A stretch of DNA of 64,000 nucleotides from Sapria himalayana (Eukaryota > Streptophyta > Magnoliopsida > Malpighiales > Rafflesiaceae): positions 1 through 64,000 of the forward strand of contig JAREIK010018601.1 of NCBI GenBank assembly GCA_029783825.1. Direction: 5' to 3'. The notes beneath the pieces were generated by a model. It was not told where the DNA came from. It was given only the letters and a program-made list of their open reading frames with translations, and searched no databases. The position numbers were made by a program, and so were the translations under genes. Shown here piece after piece: positions 23,650-34,556 of this stretch (positions within the stretch are counted from its first letter, which is position 1; every line of letters starts with the position of its first letter).

Positions 23650-24319
23650 ATGGATCCATTCCAGCATAGTGCATTCTTCACCAATCTATTGAATGATGAA
23701 ATACATTTAGATGATGAGGTTATATATTGAACTTACTCTAATATCTCCTCAAGTAGAATCCACCAACAATAAACAAAGAGGTGGCAATTTTATTTTAGAG
23801 GAAGATATTATGATCATCTCGGCGTGGCTTAATATTAGTTTGGATGCTATGCAAGGAAATGAGCAAAAGTCTAAGACATATTGGCAAAGGGGTTGTGAGT
23901 TCTTCTACCAATACAAGCCTAAGGGATGCCCAATTTGTAGTTGAAATTCTTTGATGAATCATTGGTTGATAATTCAGCTTGCCACCAATAAATTTTGCGG
24001 GTACTTTGCACATATAGAAAGACTGAATCAAAGTGGCTTAACAGAGAAAGACAAGGTTTGCAATAATATTATATTACAAATTTGTTTTCTTTTTTATTTG
24101 ACATGATAATGATTATTTTCTTTTAAAATTTTTTAGATTTGTGATACCAAAAACATGTACAAGGAACTCTATAAATCTTCTTTTACATTTGAACATTGTT
24201 GGAAAAATTTTATCTTCAAGATCAATAACATCTACTACAAGAGGTGCAACGTCTACAACAAGAGGAGTAACATATACAACAAGAGGATTGAAGTCTATTA
24301 CAAGAGGAGCAACATATAA
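23650..24319 (+). pseudogene. Harbinger ORF1 (Myb/SANT-like DNA-binding protein), broken
   Basis: The protein starts MDPFQHSAFFTNLLND at 23650. After a shift it reads NFILEEDIMIISAWLNISLD near 23790, GNEQKSKTYWQR, then LIIQLATNKFCGYFAHIERL near 23970 and LNQSGLTEKDK. An intron with GT at 24056 and AG at 24136 fits: exon 2 resumes ICDTKNMYKELYKSSFTF, the wording of intact plant relatives. This Myb/SANT-like family acts with the Harbinger transposase in nuclear import and end recognition. Frame shifts near 23730 and 23940 disable it. The last part runs into the minisatellite at 24230-24320. The right-arm copy shows the same exon-intron layout with different small breaks. Confidence 0.78.
24056..24136 (+). 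other. Probable intron in Harbinger ORF1
   Basis: GT at 24056-24057 and a T-rich tract ending TTTTTTAG at 24136 flank an AT-rich 81-base segment. Removing it joins ...LTEKDK to ICDTKNMYKEL in the order seen in related proteins. Confidence 0.7.
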
Positions 24320-24320
24320 A
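24230..24320 (+). repeat. Minisatellite of about 20-24 bases in ORF1 exon 2
   Basis: Five imperfect units contain ACAAGAGGA or ACAAGAGGT, separated by TGCAACGTCT-like spacers. On the minus strand the same units read as a PLVVDVA-type peptide repeat in an unrelated open frame. Confidence 0.8.
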
Positions 24321-24588
24321 TCAAAAGAAATATAAAATGAAATTTGAGCAAATGAAAGAGGAAGATCGTATAATGTCGATGGATACAAGTTGCATGTCAA
24401 AGTTGCAAGCTGAATATTATAAATATCACCAAATGAAAATTTTGGAAAAGAAGATGTGATCTTTTTTTTTAATGACAAATTTATAAATGCAAGCTGAATT
24501 TTTATATTGGTACAAATATTATAAAAATATTTGCTCATGTAGTGCCTAGTAATTTCCAAGCATATTCCATTGATGTTCGACTAGGTCT

Positions 24589-25832
24589 TCTTAGAGTTGA
24601 GAATGAATTTCTTTGTCTCTAATACAATGTTGAGTATTAATAAAATTAAGTAGTTGTGAACTCCATTCAGGTAAGACCGTGAAAGTGTGACGCTCATTCA
24701 TTGTATCATAAGTAAAGTCTAACTCATAATCGTTCCTTTCATCTTCGACAATCATGTTATGTAATATTATGCATACTTTCATAATATCTTTAACCACTTT
24801 AAGTTTCCAAAAATATGCTGATCCATGCACAATAGAAAATCATGCTTGGAGCACACCAAATGCTCGCTAAACATCCTTTCTTGCAAATTCTTTATATTTT
24901 GCAAAATGTATTTACTTATTGCCTTTTGGACATAGAATTGTTTTGATATATATTTCCAATTTTGGATATATATCATTAGCAATGTATTGCCCGATTGTAT
25001 AATCATTTCTGGTGACTGAGAAATTGGCTGAAGGAGCATGACCTTTGAAAGGAGAGCAAAAATAGAAGAATATTTTAGTACGTTGATATCATTGTGAGAT
25101 TCAGGTAACCCAAAAAAAGGCTTACCAAATCTATAGATCATATGAAGCGATTGCTTCCAAAATTATCTTTGGTTCATTGATGTTACTAGAATACATACCT
25201 TTCTATGCTGTTGGACAATTCTTCCATTTATAATGCATACAATCAATGCTACCCAATATCCCAAGAAATCTACGATTGACACCCATTGATAATAATCTAG
25301 CAATGTTATCATTATTTGGTGACTTGGGATCTTTATTGGAAAAAATGTCTACTTCCGCTCTCACAACTCTTTTTAAACTTTCTATTGCAGTGCTTTCTCC
25401 AATCCTCACATAATCATCAATAACATCTACCACAACTCCATAAGCAAGTATCCTTATGGTGGCTGTCATCTTTTGAAAAGAAGACAAGCCAGTAATTCCA
25501 GCAGCATTGTTTTTTTGAATAAAATATTGGTCATAATTTTCCACCATCAATAGAATACGAAGAAAAAGAGTTCGACTCATTCGAAACCTTCTTCGAAATA
25601 AGTTTGAGGGATAGATAGGTGGTTCAGTAAAATAATCATGAAATAATTTCTCATGCCCTTGAACTCAATTGCGAAACATAACTGAATGACTATTAATAGA
25701 ATCACGACGTACACTAGAGCTTTCCTCACTATTGAGTTCATAAATTTCAATAGCATAAATTGTTATAATCTCTAATTCATCATCTGAGTCTGAATCATTA
25801 AGAATCATGTTCATAAGATGATGTAGAGCCAT
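24589..25832 (-). pseudogene. PIF/Harbinger transposase (DDE_Tnp_4), nearly complete
   Basis: The minus strand starts MALHHLMNMILNDSDSDDEL at 25832. It continues through a stop in FRN*VQGHEK, then FRRRFRMSRTLFLRIL near 25600 and GITGLSSFQKMTATIRILAY. The first catalytic Asp is in GSIDCMHYKWKNCPTA near 25220, the second in FFGLPESHNDINVLKYS near 25090, and the Glu region is in the decayed RAFGVLQA block near 24860. DIMKVCIILHNMIVEDERND follows, and the frame ends SQL-stop at 24591. About 410 aa is normal for this family. Breaks are few: one early stop, a shift near 25200 and one or two near 24880-24960. Family members excise and insert DNA at TTA/TAA sites, matching the TTA at 26227-26229. Confidence 0.88.
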
Positions 25833-26185
25833 ACTATTAACACAATAAATAATGTAATGCCAATATATATATTGATGATGTATGAGAATAAGGAATGAAA
25901 GATACTATTTAAATATATAAATAAAAATATGATCGTTGTAAATATAACAATATAAAATATAACCTTTATAAATATGACCGTTGTAAAAATAGTGTTTAAA
26001 AATTCAAATTTTAAAATGTTGAATTTAATCAATATGGTGATGATATGACATTTTATATATTATTTTAAAAATTATTTTTTAAAGTTGGTTATACTTAGTT
26101 GAAGTTAATAGCTAAAATAGATAGCATTATTAGAGTTAACTTAAAAAAGTGAGTAGCTAAAATAGATAATATGATATTATAATAT

Positions 26186-26229
26186 TTGTTAAGTAGCTAT
26201 TTTAGAGAGCATTGTTGGAGATGCTCTTA
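26186..26229 (-). repeat. Harbinger terminal inverted repeat and TTA duplication
   Basis: CTATTTTAGAGAGCATTG followed by TTGGAGATGCTC ends at 26226, then TTA. The shape is that of common plant Harbinger/Tourist ends. Confidence 0.75.
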
Positions 26230-26859
26230 GTCATGGCTCCTAACCCGCAATTTGTGTTTTTCGAATCAACAATGATCGGAACAAGCCAAAATGTTGTTAC
26301 CACACAACCTTCAAAGCAAGTAGCCCAAGTGGCACTCCCTCTGTTAGTGCGTGCTTGAAAAGGATTTTTCATCTAGCCTTAACCTCGAGTTAGACAAAAT
26401 ACACTACTACTAATAACTAGGCCCTACAACACGGTTATAATGCATTTAAATTTTTACTCATCTTATAAATCTTCCCACGCATATAATTGCTTATAAATCA
26501 CATTTGCAAAAACATTGTTATAAACCATCAAATCATATTTTGGGTTCCCATGTAATCCTTGGTTGTGCCCATGTGATACTAATAAATTACTGCATTAATT
26601 TTTCCTTTGTCTCTTGGCTACTCCACAGGGCATAATGCATATTGATGTCTTGATCCACATACCAACAATGTCTTTACTATTTTTCATGTAAGTCTTTGCT
26701 AACACTCTTTCCCATCCTTGATTTTGCTACTCATTATTTACTGTCACTCACAAATGTCTCACTCACCTTCTTTCTATGACTTGGTTATGAATGCACCTTT
26801 GCTTTCTCTCTCTAACCAAATAGAGTAATTCCTTCACTCAAGTAGATAAATCCTCTCAT
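26230..26859. other. Region before Copia-B relic, no gene recognised
   Basis: Translation in all frames is full of stops. It may be the upstream part of the Copia-B polyprotein, but I cannot place any motif. Confidence 0.5.
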
Positions 26860-28040
26860 TGGCATCATGCCATGCACAAAGCAGTCCAATGTGCTTGTAT
26901 ATAACAACAGCTGGTCATTGGCCCCATCTCATCTTTCCCAAAAATTTTGGGTTATTAGTGAATTCAAAGACAAAAGAACCTTGATGGGTCTTTCTCCTAT
27001 TAAAAGGCATGTCTAGTTGGCAAGTGTTTCCACCAGCACCCTAGAATTGACTTTGATACATTCAATATGGTTGTCAAACTAACAAGCATTTGGATGCATA
27101 GTTTTACATTGTTCATCAAAGTCATCTCATGCTCCAACTTGATGTCAATGCCTTTGTAAGGCATTCTCATTGATGATATGTACATTCAACAATATCAAGG
27201 CTTTATTGATACTCAGTTCATCAGTTCTCTTGCCTAAAGCTTCTCTCAAGTTCTTAGCTCTCTTCATTGCTTCTTCGATGTTGAAGCACTAAATACACAT
27301 GATCTATTTTTATCCCAACAGAAATACATTTGAGCTTTCTTTGCATCATGTTTGATTCCAAAGAAGTATCCTCTTGTATAACTCCTTATAATTACTTCTC
27401 CTTCAAGATGTTAGTCCCCTAATAGATGCTATAGAATATCATTGCATAGCTGGCATCATGCAATATCTTTCTGTGACAATGTCCGACATCTCTTTTATTG
27501 TGATAAGCTTTCTCAATTCATTCACTGACCTATTGTCATACAAGTGCTTTGCTATAACAAAGAGACATGGACTTTTATCTTAACCATACATTCACTTCTC
27601 TTAATTTACATGTCTTTGCTAATGCCAATTGGGTTGGTGGTCAATGATTACACATCCATTTCAGCTTATCTTGTATTCTTAGGTGCTACACCAATCAATT
27701 GGAGCTCTAAGAACAAAAGGATCATCATTTGCTTGTACATTGAAATTGAGTATTGATCAATTGATTCCTATGGTATTGAAATTATTTGGATACAAAATCT
27801 AATATCTAAGCTCCATTATTTACCTACTAATACGCACATCATCTACTATGATATTGTAAAATCTACATATTGCCATTAATTTATACTCTTGCGTGAAACA
27901 TAGTCATTGATTTTTTCACTTTGTATGTGGGTAAATTTCCAGGAAGAAACCTTGTTCAACAAATTATTAAATCACTGACCAAGCCTTTGTCTCATCAAAT
28001 ATTTCTTAGGCATCGATACAAGATTGGTGTTCCAGGTGGT
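26860..28040 (+). pseudogene. Copia-B reverse transcriptase-RNase H relic (left copy)
   Basis: Plus-strand motifs in order: NNSWSLAPSHLS near 26910 (family N-TW-LVP), an SPIKRHV/GIDFD-like stretch near 27000-27055 (family ARLVAKG...G-DF), QLDVNAF near 27140 (family QLDVNNAFL), YLSVTMSDISFIV near 27470 (family YLT-TRPDISF), and WVVNDYTSISAYLVFLGATP near 27630 with INWSSKNKR (RNase H, family SGYCVFLG...ISWSSKKQ). EIIWIQNLISKLHY follows near 27780. This is the last third of a Ty1/Copia pol, from a lineage distinct from Copia-A and from the fragment at 8845. It has many stops, and no LTR was found. Confidence 0.82.
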
Positions 28041-28169
28041 ACCCCAATCTTGCGAGGGCATAATAGTGAAATTAGTGTAACCACATGTTGATAAATTTTA
28101 TGAGTCATCACACAATATTTGAATTGGTTTTTCAATTGCATAAACCTAATATGGTTTACGCAATCACTA

Positions 28170-28210
28170 TGTGTGTGTGTGGGTGTGTGGGTGTGTGTGG
28201 GTGTGTGTGT
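28170..28210 (+). repeat. Interrupted TG microsatellite (left copy)
   Basis: Forty bases of GTGT with three GGG interruptions. The length and interruption pattern are the same in the right arm. Confidence 0.95.
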
Positions 28211-28859
28211 ACAAACCTCCCATTAGTTTTCATGATTTATAACAAGTATTTTTATATAAGTCTAACTATAATTTTATTTATTTTCTCTCAATTCTTGTGA
28301 CCAAGATTAAGCCTTACCTTCCATGTGAAATACACTACCACAATTCATAAGTTTAGAAACTCAAGTGTTTAAAAATTTTAAAAAAATTCAATTCAAAAAA
28401 CCCATCCCTTTGGATCTAAAACATCAAATTTGGGCTGATTTGGCAGTCTACTTGAGCATCTTTTTTTAGTATATAGAATTACTTTTAGGGTGTAGTAGCA
28501 GGGCGGTTGCATCAAGAACCCAGATAAAACATTTTATTTTACTTTTAGGTTCTTTGTGTTTGTTTCTTTTTGCTATGAAAGTTGAATTGGATGAGGACCG
28601 AGGTTGGCGGAGCTTCGGGAGATAAGTGAGGCCAGATGAAAGCATTAGCAAAGCGACACTTAAAGTTTAAAATTTTTTATGCTTTTGAATTCTTAAAATA
28701 ACCATTTCTTTCTGGTAGTAGATTTATTTTTGTAGTTTTATGTCTATTTTGAGCATAGAACTAAAAGGTGTGTAGGATGACAGGTTGGCCTAAAATGGCT
28801 ATCTATTTTAGTATCTTGTAAGTTGTGTGTGCTAGTTATAATAAAATTGTGTTACAAAA
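28211..28859. other. Non-coding region, no gene recognised
   Basis: Only short frames without domains are present, for example 28466-28651 on the minus strand. Confidence 0.55.
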
Positions 28860-29125
28860 TATATCAAATTTGGGCACCTTCATCTTCGAATAGCTAATAA
28901 TATGAGATGTCTAGTAGAGGAAACGAAGTAAGAATCATAGGTGAAGACTTGATTTTGGTGATCGACAAAGAGGTATGCATAGCCATAATGTGTGCGCGCT
29001 TAAGTCTTCAAAAAGTGAATCAATGGTAGCCATATATTGATTCAACTATTGGTTAACAACCATGGACTGGTTGTCCACTTGAGCTTGCAATGAGGTGATG
29101 ATGTCAAGATCATAATTGGCCATGA
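28860..29125 (-). pseudogene. Possible retrotransposon gag fragment
   Basis: The minus strand reads MANYDLDIITSLQAQVDNQ near 29120, a probable short coiled coil, and later SKMKVPKFDIF near 28880. The latter resembles the KLDIPKFDG-type start of Gypsy gag capsid. The two parts are in different frames. The similarity is short and the call is tentative. Confidence 0.3.
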
Positions 29126-29627
29126 AAATGCCAAATTGATCTAACATAACCTACAAATGACATCAAGTAGACCATAGAGAATTCTTTGGGGGAGTGCTAA
29201 CTCCAAGTATTGAAAGGAACAAACCGTTGCTACTTCTTTTAGAAATTGGAACCACTCTAAGAAAACAACAATATACAATTGTAAAACGTGTTACAAATAG
29301 GAGGGGTTAGGCATGTGCAATCCTTCCATTATATGAGGTAATGAGTCATGTAATCTCATGGATACCATGTACACATTTTATAATATGAATTTAATTGTTT
29401 GACACTCCCACGAGTCTAATAACTCCAAGAACAAGTGGATATGTAAATTACTTAGGTGATTCCATTTATATATGAGCTTCATAAAATATAGGTTGGAAAG
29501 TCCTGATTTTGAACATGCTTCATCAGAACTCTTCGCAACAAAAATATTCTTGGGCCTTTTCTTTGTTAAAATCAGTCTTAGTGATCAACTAAAATTTTAT
29601 GAGTATATTACTAGAAGATAATGCTTG
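29126..29627. other. Non-coding region, no gene recognised
   Basis: No domain, repeat or RNA structure was recognised in this stretch. Confidence 0.5.
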
Positions 29628-31545
29628 CAAGAGGTATCAAATGGGCTATGTCATGCTGGCATAGCTCATTTCTTTGTTGCCCAGTTGGGCCACCATGCCC
29701 GGCATAGCATGGATGTCAAACCATTAGGCTCGGCACGACACGTTTAGCCAATAGTCGGGCACATCCATACCAGGCCATGTTGGGTCGTGCAAGATCATGT
29801 TGGGTTTTGGGTGGAAATACAATTAAAATATTTTAAAATGTTAATTATTATATATTATAAATTTTGCATTTAAATGAATTTAAATGAAATACATAATTAA
29901 AAAAAAATTTGACATTCAGCTTACTAAAAAATAAAAGTATTTAATAAAAAAGTAACTTATTCCATCCTATAATTAGAAGTATAATATGATACATATACAT
30001 ACATAATATAAGATGAAACTTAAGATCATAAGTGTGAAATGATATACCTGCAAAAATCCAAATATAATGAAAATACTATATCATATGAAAAAAAAATAAT
30101 TAAAAATCACATGAATTATTAATTAGTGTTTATATTTTGATAGTATGGATATAAATAATGATCATCATCCTCATCATCATATATGGATCTAAATGTATCA
30201 CTAATGGTGGTCTCAATATCTATGATCTTGATGTTTCAAGAGTCATCATCTTTTGTTAGTAATTTTTGTACCTGGTCCTGAATACACAATCTCAAATCTC
30301 CCTAGTCTTTCATGTATGTAAGTACCTCTAGAATATTTGGTCATAGTCTCGATCTCATTTCTAAAATAATATTGGCTACCTTAGAAAAGGTAGACTTCAA
30401 TGCTATGCCATACACTAGAGGGGTTAATGGATAATGTGTCATCTTAGATAGTAAAGAATAGATAGATTCGTATGATTTCCACTAAGGCAAAATATCTATA
30501 TTCTTATTATCATTATATGATATGATAAAGTAATAATCGGTATCTAAGTATCAAGATTGCTTGTTCCAATTTGATAGACTACTCAATCATTTTTTTTCTG
30601 GCTAAATGAATTGAGATGTCATCATATTTGAATATGGTGTCTATGTCCATACTCAAAGTCTAGCTACAACTATCATACATAGTATCATAATATATAAATA
30701 AGGTAGTTATTTTTTCATGAATGAAACTTTCAAGTTGACATTCTTTCTTCATGCAATTGGATATGTATGTCAAAATTATTTATATCCTTTTAACCTTAAC
30801 CCTATGATACATGTATACAACCAAGTAATAAATAGATGAAATGAATGACTAGTATTTTAAATACTTGGTTTTCATTTTAACCATTACACTAAATGCATGG
30901 TGGTATTTATTTATACTTACTAAATATATTAGTAATATTGCATATGCATCCAAGCATAATGCAAGTAGTGAGAGTATACATTGACATACACACGTTTTTT
31001 GTATCATAAAAAATATTTAGAAATTTTATAAAAGAAATTCTTATATCCCAGCTAAATCATAAATAATAAGTTCATCACTCTTATTATTGATATAGTCTGA
31101 TATCATATATTAGTAGCCAATACATGACTATAACATCAGGCAGGTATAATTCTAATAGTGTCTCATATCATTTAGAATTTTTTTTTATAATTAAGCCTGA
31201 TGAGAAATAGAGACTGCTAAATTTTTTTGTTTGCTAGACATCATAAGTTATTTTAGTAATTTTTTTTTCTAATGTGGGGGAATCAACTTTTATTCCCACC
31301 CACACTACTAGGTAAATTACGTGATACATATACCTAACATAAAAAATCTTATTTAACAGCTCATCTCTAATGGTTCTAATAAATATACTAATAGCTACAT
31401 TGTTATTAGTAGTATTATAAAAAGTAATGCTAGATATTTTATTCTGAATGTTATAATCCTTGGAAATCCTGATCATACACTCATATATGACAGAGCCATC
31501 GTGAAGTTAGAGGATCTAAGAAAATTCTAAGTATAAGCTAGAATA
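29628..31545 (-). mobile_element. Old hAT copy A, minus strand, 5' truncated (left arm)
   Basis: The 3' end is at 29628-29640, a decayed TIR (CAAGAGGTATCAA). Reading the minus strand from about 31530 gives a SEILHPL-like trace, then MIRISKDYNIQNKISSITFY (31476 on), NTTNNNVAISIFIRTIRDEL, YHVIYLVVW, CIMLGCICNITNIFSKYK near 30960, and a DTIFKYDDISIHLARK trace near 30640. These follow hAT-1 transposase in order but with heavy divergence and many stops. The zinc finger and the first catalytic Asp region are missing upstream of the junction near 31546. It is much older than hAT-1 and hAT-2. Confidence 0.75.
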
Positions 31546-32557
31546 AAAGTATGTATCACATAATTAACATAATAGTATAAGCGAGAATAAATATTATTTC
31601 TCTCACTTTGTAAAAAAATTCACTAAAATATCTTAGGATGACTAGCAGACAATATGAGTTTAGTAATCTTTATTTGTCAATGAGGCTTAATAAGATAAAA
31701 TTTCAATGAATGTAAGTAACTATTAGATTTATACTTACCTTAAGTTAGAGTCATTTGTTGGCTAAACATATTTGATATATGACTATGTCACTAATAAGAG
31801 TAATGAATTTATTATTGATAATTCAAACTTGGATACAAAAATTTCTTTTATAAAATATATAAAATTTTTTTATGACATGATGAACATATATTTATCTGTG
31901 TACACTTCAACCACTTATATTACACTTGGATGCACATGTAATATAGTAACATGTTTAATAAGTATATAGGATACCATGTATTTAATGTCATGACTATTGA
32001 AATGGAAACTAGTATTTAAAATATAGGTCCTCCATTCCAACTAGAGGTGTCAAATGGGCCGGCTCGGCCCGTCACAAAGCACGACACGGTTCAGCTGTGC
32101 TTGGCCCGGCACAGCATTGGAATGATTTGTGCTCGTGCCGGGCCTGCCCTCTGCACTAGTCGTGGCGTGCAGAGCTGAGGGATTTTGGCTTGGGAGTCGT
32201 GCTAGGCACAGCACGAATGGTTGGCATGTGGGCACGGGATGCATGACCATGCATAAAGCATGGTCACGATGAGCTGACGCCGACATGCTTGGCTCGCCTA
32301 GCCCCGAAAGGGTGATGGTGGCATGGAGGCGCGTCGCTGAAATCCAAATTTTTTTAAAGTACGGTTACGGCCCAACCCGAACCAGGCCGAACACGAGGGA
32401 TTTCTGGCCACAAGCCCATGCTGGGTCTGACCTCCACTGAACCGTGTTGGGCCATGCACGGTAGCCCAGTTGGGCGGCATAAAATTGGCCTAGCCCGGGC
32501 CGGCCCATTTGACACCTCTAATTCCAACTATATATTGTTTAGCTACATGTGTAGATT
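31546..32557 (+). mobile_element. Old hAT copy B, plus strand, truncated and interrupted (left arm)
   Basis: Homology to hAT transposase starts abruptly at YHVINxIV near 31552 and runs through YVTNKSNEFIIDNSNLDTK and KFFYDMMNIYLSVYTSTTYI (31772-31969) to about 32041. It resumes at 32529-32557 as SNYILFSYMCR (hAT-1: SLYYLTACMDPR). The gap is a MITE (32042-32520), and hAT-2 begins at 32558. Copy B lies head to head with copy A at about 31546, both lacking their 5' halves. Neither is functional. Confidence 0.72.
32042..32520. mobile_element. hAT MITE with perfect target duplication (left copy)
   Basis: This 479-base GC-rich element begins TAGAGGTGTCAAATGGGCCG and ends in the reverse complement of TAGAGGTGTCAAATGGGCC. 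It is flanked by ATTCCAAC at 32034-32041 and 32521-32528. Subterminal GGCACG/CGTGCC words match those of hAT-1 and hAT-2. It has no coding capacity. The insertion target was the old hAT copy B. Confidence 0.93.
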
Positions 32558-34556
32558 TAGAGGTGTCAACTGGGCTGGGCCAGCACGAGGCACGACATGG
32601 TTTGGCTGTGGCTGGGCTGGCCCGGCATGGGAATATCTCGTGAACGGGCCAGTGCCGTGCTCGAGTAAGGTAAAACTCATGCCGTGCCGTGCCAATGTCG
32701 ACTGGGCCTCGTGCCGTGCCTGACTCGACATGGTTTGGTGGCCCGTGGCACCGCTCGAAGGCACGGTCGGGGTCATTATTCACACCCAGCCCGACGTCCT
32801 ACACCCGCAGTCTTGCACCCTCACGAGTCACAGGTCACGGTGGGTTCACAGTGACTCGGGACACTCGGGCCAGCGCCAAGCCAAGCGTCTCATTTCCCTT
32901 CCCGCAAAAAAAACCGTGGGTCGGGTCCAATCAGACTCGACCCATGGTCCCTGACCCGACCCGATCCCCCCCCCCCCCCCAATGGGCAAAAAAAAAATTA
33001 AATTGTTGCTGTTGGATCTCGCCTCCAACGGCTAGGGGGTAGAATCCAATGGCCCTCATGATTCTGCCCACTAAAAAAATTAAAAAAAATCAAAAAAAAT
33101 AGACTTTTAAAAAAAAATCATTTTCTTTAATCTATAAATTAACCCCCCTCTCTATAATATTTATGTTTTTCATAAATATTTATTCTCTCAAATCTCACAT
33201 TTTCTCTCTCAAAATCTTGCTCCTCTCTCTCGGGACTTGGAAAGTCGGGATTTCATCATTTGGCTTGGCATTTCGGGAATCTCAACTTGGGTTTTGAATT
33301 TTGAGCTAGACTGTGGTGCACCGTGCACGTGATCGACCTGACTGCTTTACTGGGTAATTTATTTTAAGTTTTTTTACTCTCTCTCTATACCTAAAATAGA
33401 TAAATTTAAAATATATCATCTAGTCTCTAAATAAGTGTCTTGCTTAATAAAAATCCTAAAAATGACAAATACTAATGAAACATATTTAAATTTAGAAAAT
33501 GAAAATTTTACACAGAGGTCTGAGGCGCTGAAACTTTGGTTTCTCCGGTCATCTCAACCCAAACTTCTAAAAAAACAAAAAACTAGGAGGACTTCTGTAG
33601 TTTGAACTCATTTTAATATAATGAAACAAAAAAATATTAGGGGTGAGGAATAAGAAATGATACAGTGCAAATATTGTATGAGAATTTTAACATGTAAGAG
33701 TTCGTTTGGGACTGGGCACCTTAAAAGGCATGCCGAATTATGCACCAAAAAACGTGGTCCATTAGATCCTAGGCAAACCCAACTTGGCACTTCATTTTTT
33801 GAGACTGTATCGAGTACAGTCTCAAAGTTTACTCCCTTCATATACTTTAGCGAGTTGGGTAGGAATGGCATGGCCAGACTTATCACATTGATGGGTATTC
33901 CAATCAGATTTTCGGAAGATCCAAGGGTACTGCATATTATGCAGACATATTTTCAGCATGCTTATCATAGGATTCCTAGGTCCACATATAGGAATGACAT
34001 ACTAAAATTGCTAAGTTAGAAAAACAAAAAATAATTAATGAATATATGGCATATAGTGGAGTGGTGTCCGTGACGTCCGATATCTGGACAAGTCATGATG
34101 AATCATCTTATGAATGTCTCACCAGCCACTATGTAGATTCTAACTGGAACGATGGATAAAAAAATTTTATGATTCTCTAAGATTCTTCATCCTCTTGATG
34201 GCCCGCCATTTTGAGTGCATGATGAAAATCTTTAGGGAATATAAAATTCAAAATAAAATTTTTAGTATCACATTCGATAACGCATCTAATAATGGAGTAG
34301 CAATTAACATGTTTGTTAGGAATATTAGGGATGCACCATTAGGAAAGATTTTCATGTCAGATGCATGTGTCACGTGATTAACCTGATTGTTCAAGCGGGT
34401 ATGAAGGCGTGTTCCCCCGTGTTGGATAATATACATAATGCACTAAAATATATTCGCACTTCTCGTAGACAACAATAGTTTTGGTAGCCTTTGTTTGTCT
34501 GCGAATCTTAAGAAGAAGAAATTCCAATCGGATGTGAGACATCATTGGAATTACAC
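32558..34556 (+). mobile_element. hAT-2: second transposase-bearing hAT, 3' truncated (left copy)
   Basis: The TIR TAGAGGTGTCAA is at 32558-32569, followed by the GC-rich subterminal block, the AT-rich leader and the transposase gene in the same order as hAT-1, clearly the same family. Homology to hAT-1 stops abruptly at 34556, just after the sequence for RHHWNYT. The C-terminal half of the gene, the 3' TIR and the second target duplication are absent. Unrelated AT-rich DNA follows. Confidence 0.88.
33462..34556 (+). pseudogene. hAT-2 transposase, truncated and broken
   Basis: It starts MTNTNETYLNLENENFTQR at 33462. The BED finger lies at 33657-33745 (MIQCKYCMRILTCKSSFGTG then HLKRHAELC). 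FSEDPRVLHIMQTYFQHAYH, SVTSDIWTS near 34075 (catalytic Asp) and TFDNASNNGVAINMF near 34272 (second Asp) follow, and the gene ends in DVRHHWNYT at 34556. Breaks include a TAA near 33652, a shift after KLL near 34012 and one near 34355. Compared with hAT-1 the protein carries scattered substitutions, so these are separate insertions and not part of the palindromic duplication. Without the dimerisation domain it cannot work. Confidence 0.82.

Larger units (their letters stand above)
23650..26226. mobile_element. PIF/Harbinger element with two convergent genes (left copy)
   Basis: ORF1 (plus strand) and the transposase (minus strand) face each other tail to tail. The right end at 26186-26226 reads GAGCATCTCCAACAATGCTC in element orientation, a well-known type of plant Harbinger end, and is followed by TTA, the usual 3-bp target duplication. 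I see no matching TIR on the left side, where the TG array and AT-rich DNA lie instead, so the left end is lost or too decayed to find. Confidence 0.82.

Noticed and set aside
24230..24320. Regularly spaced repeats resembling a small CRISPR array
   Set aside because: The units are imperfect, spacers are short and themselves repetitive, and the context is a plant transposon gene. It is a minisatellite.
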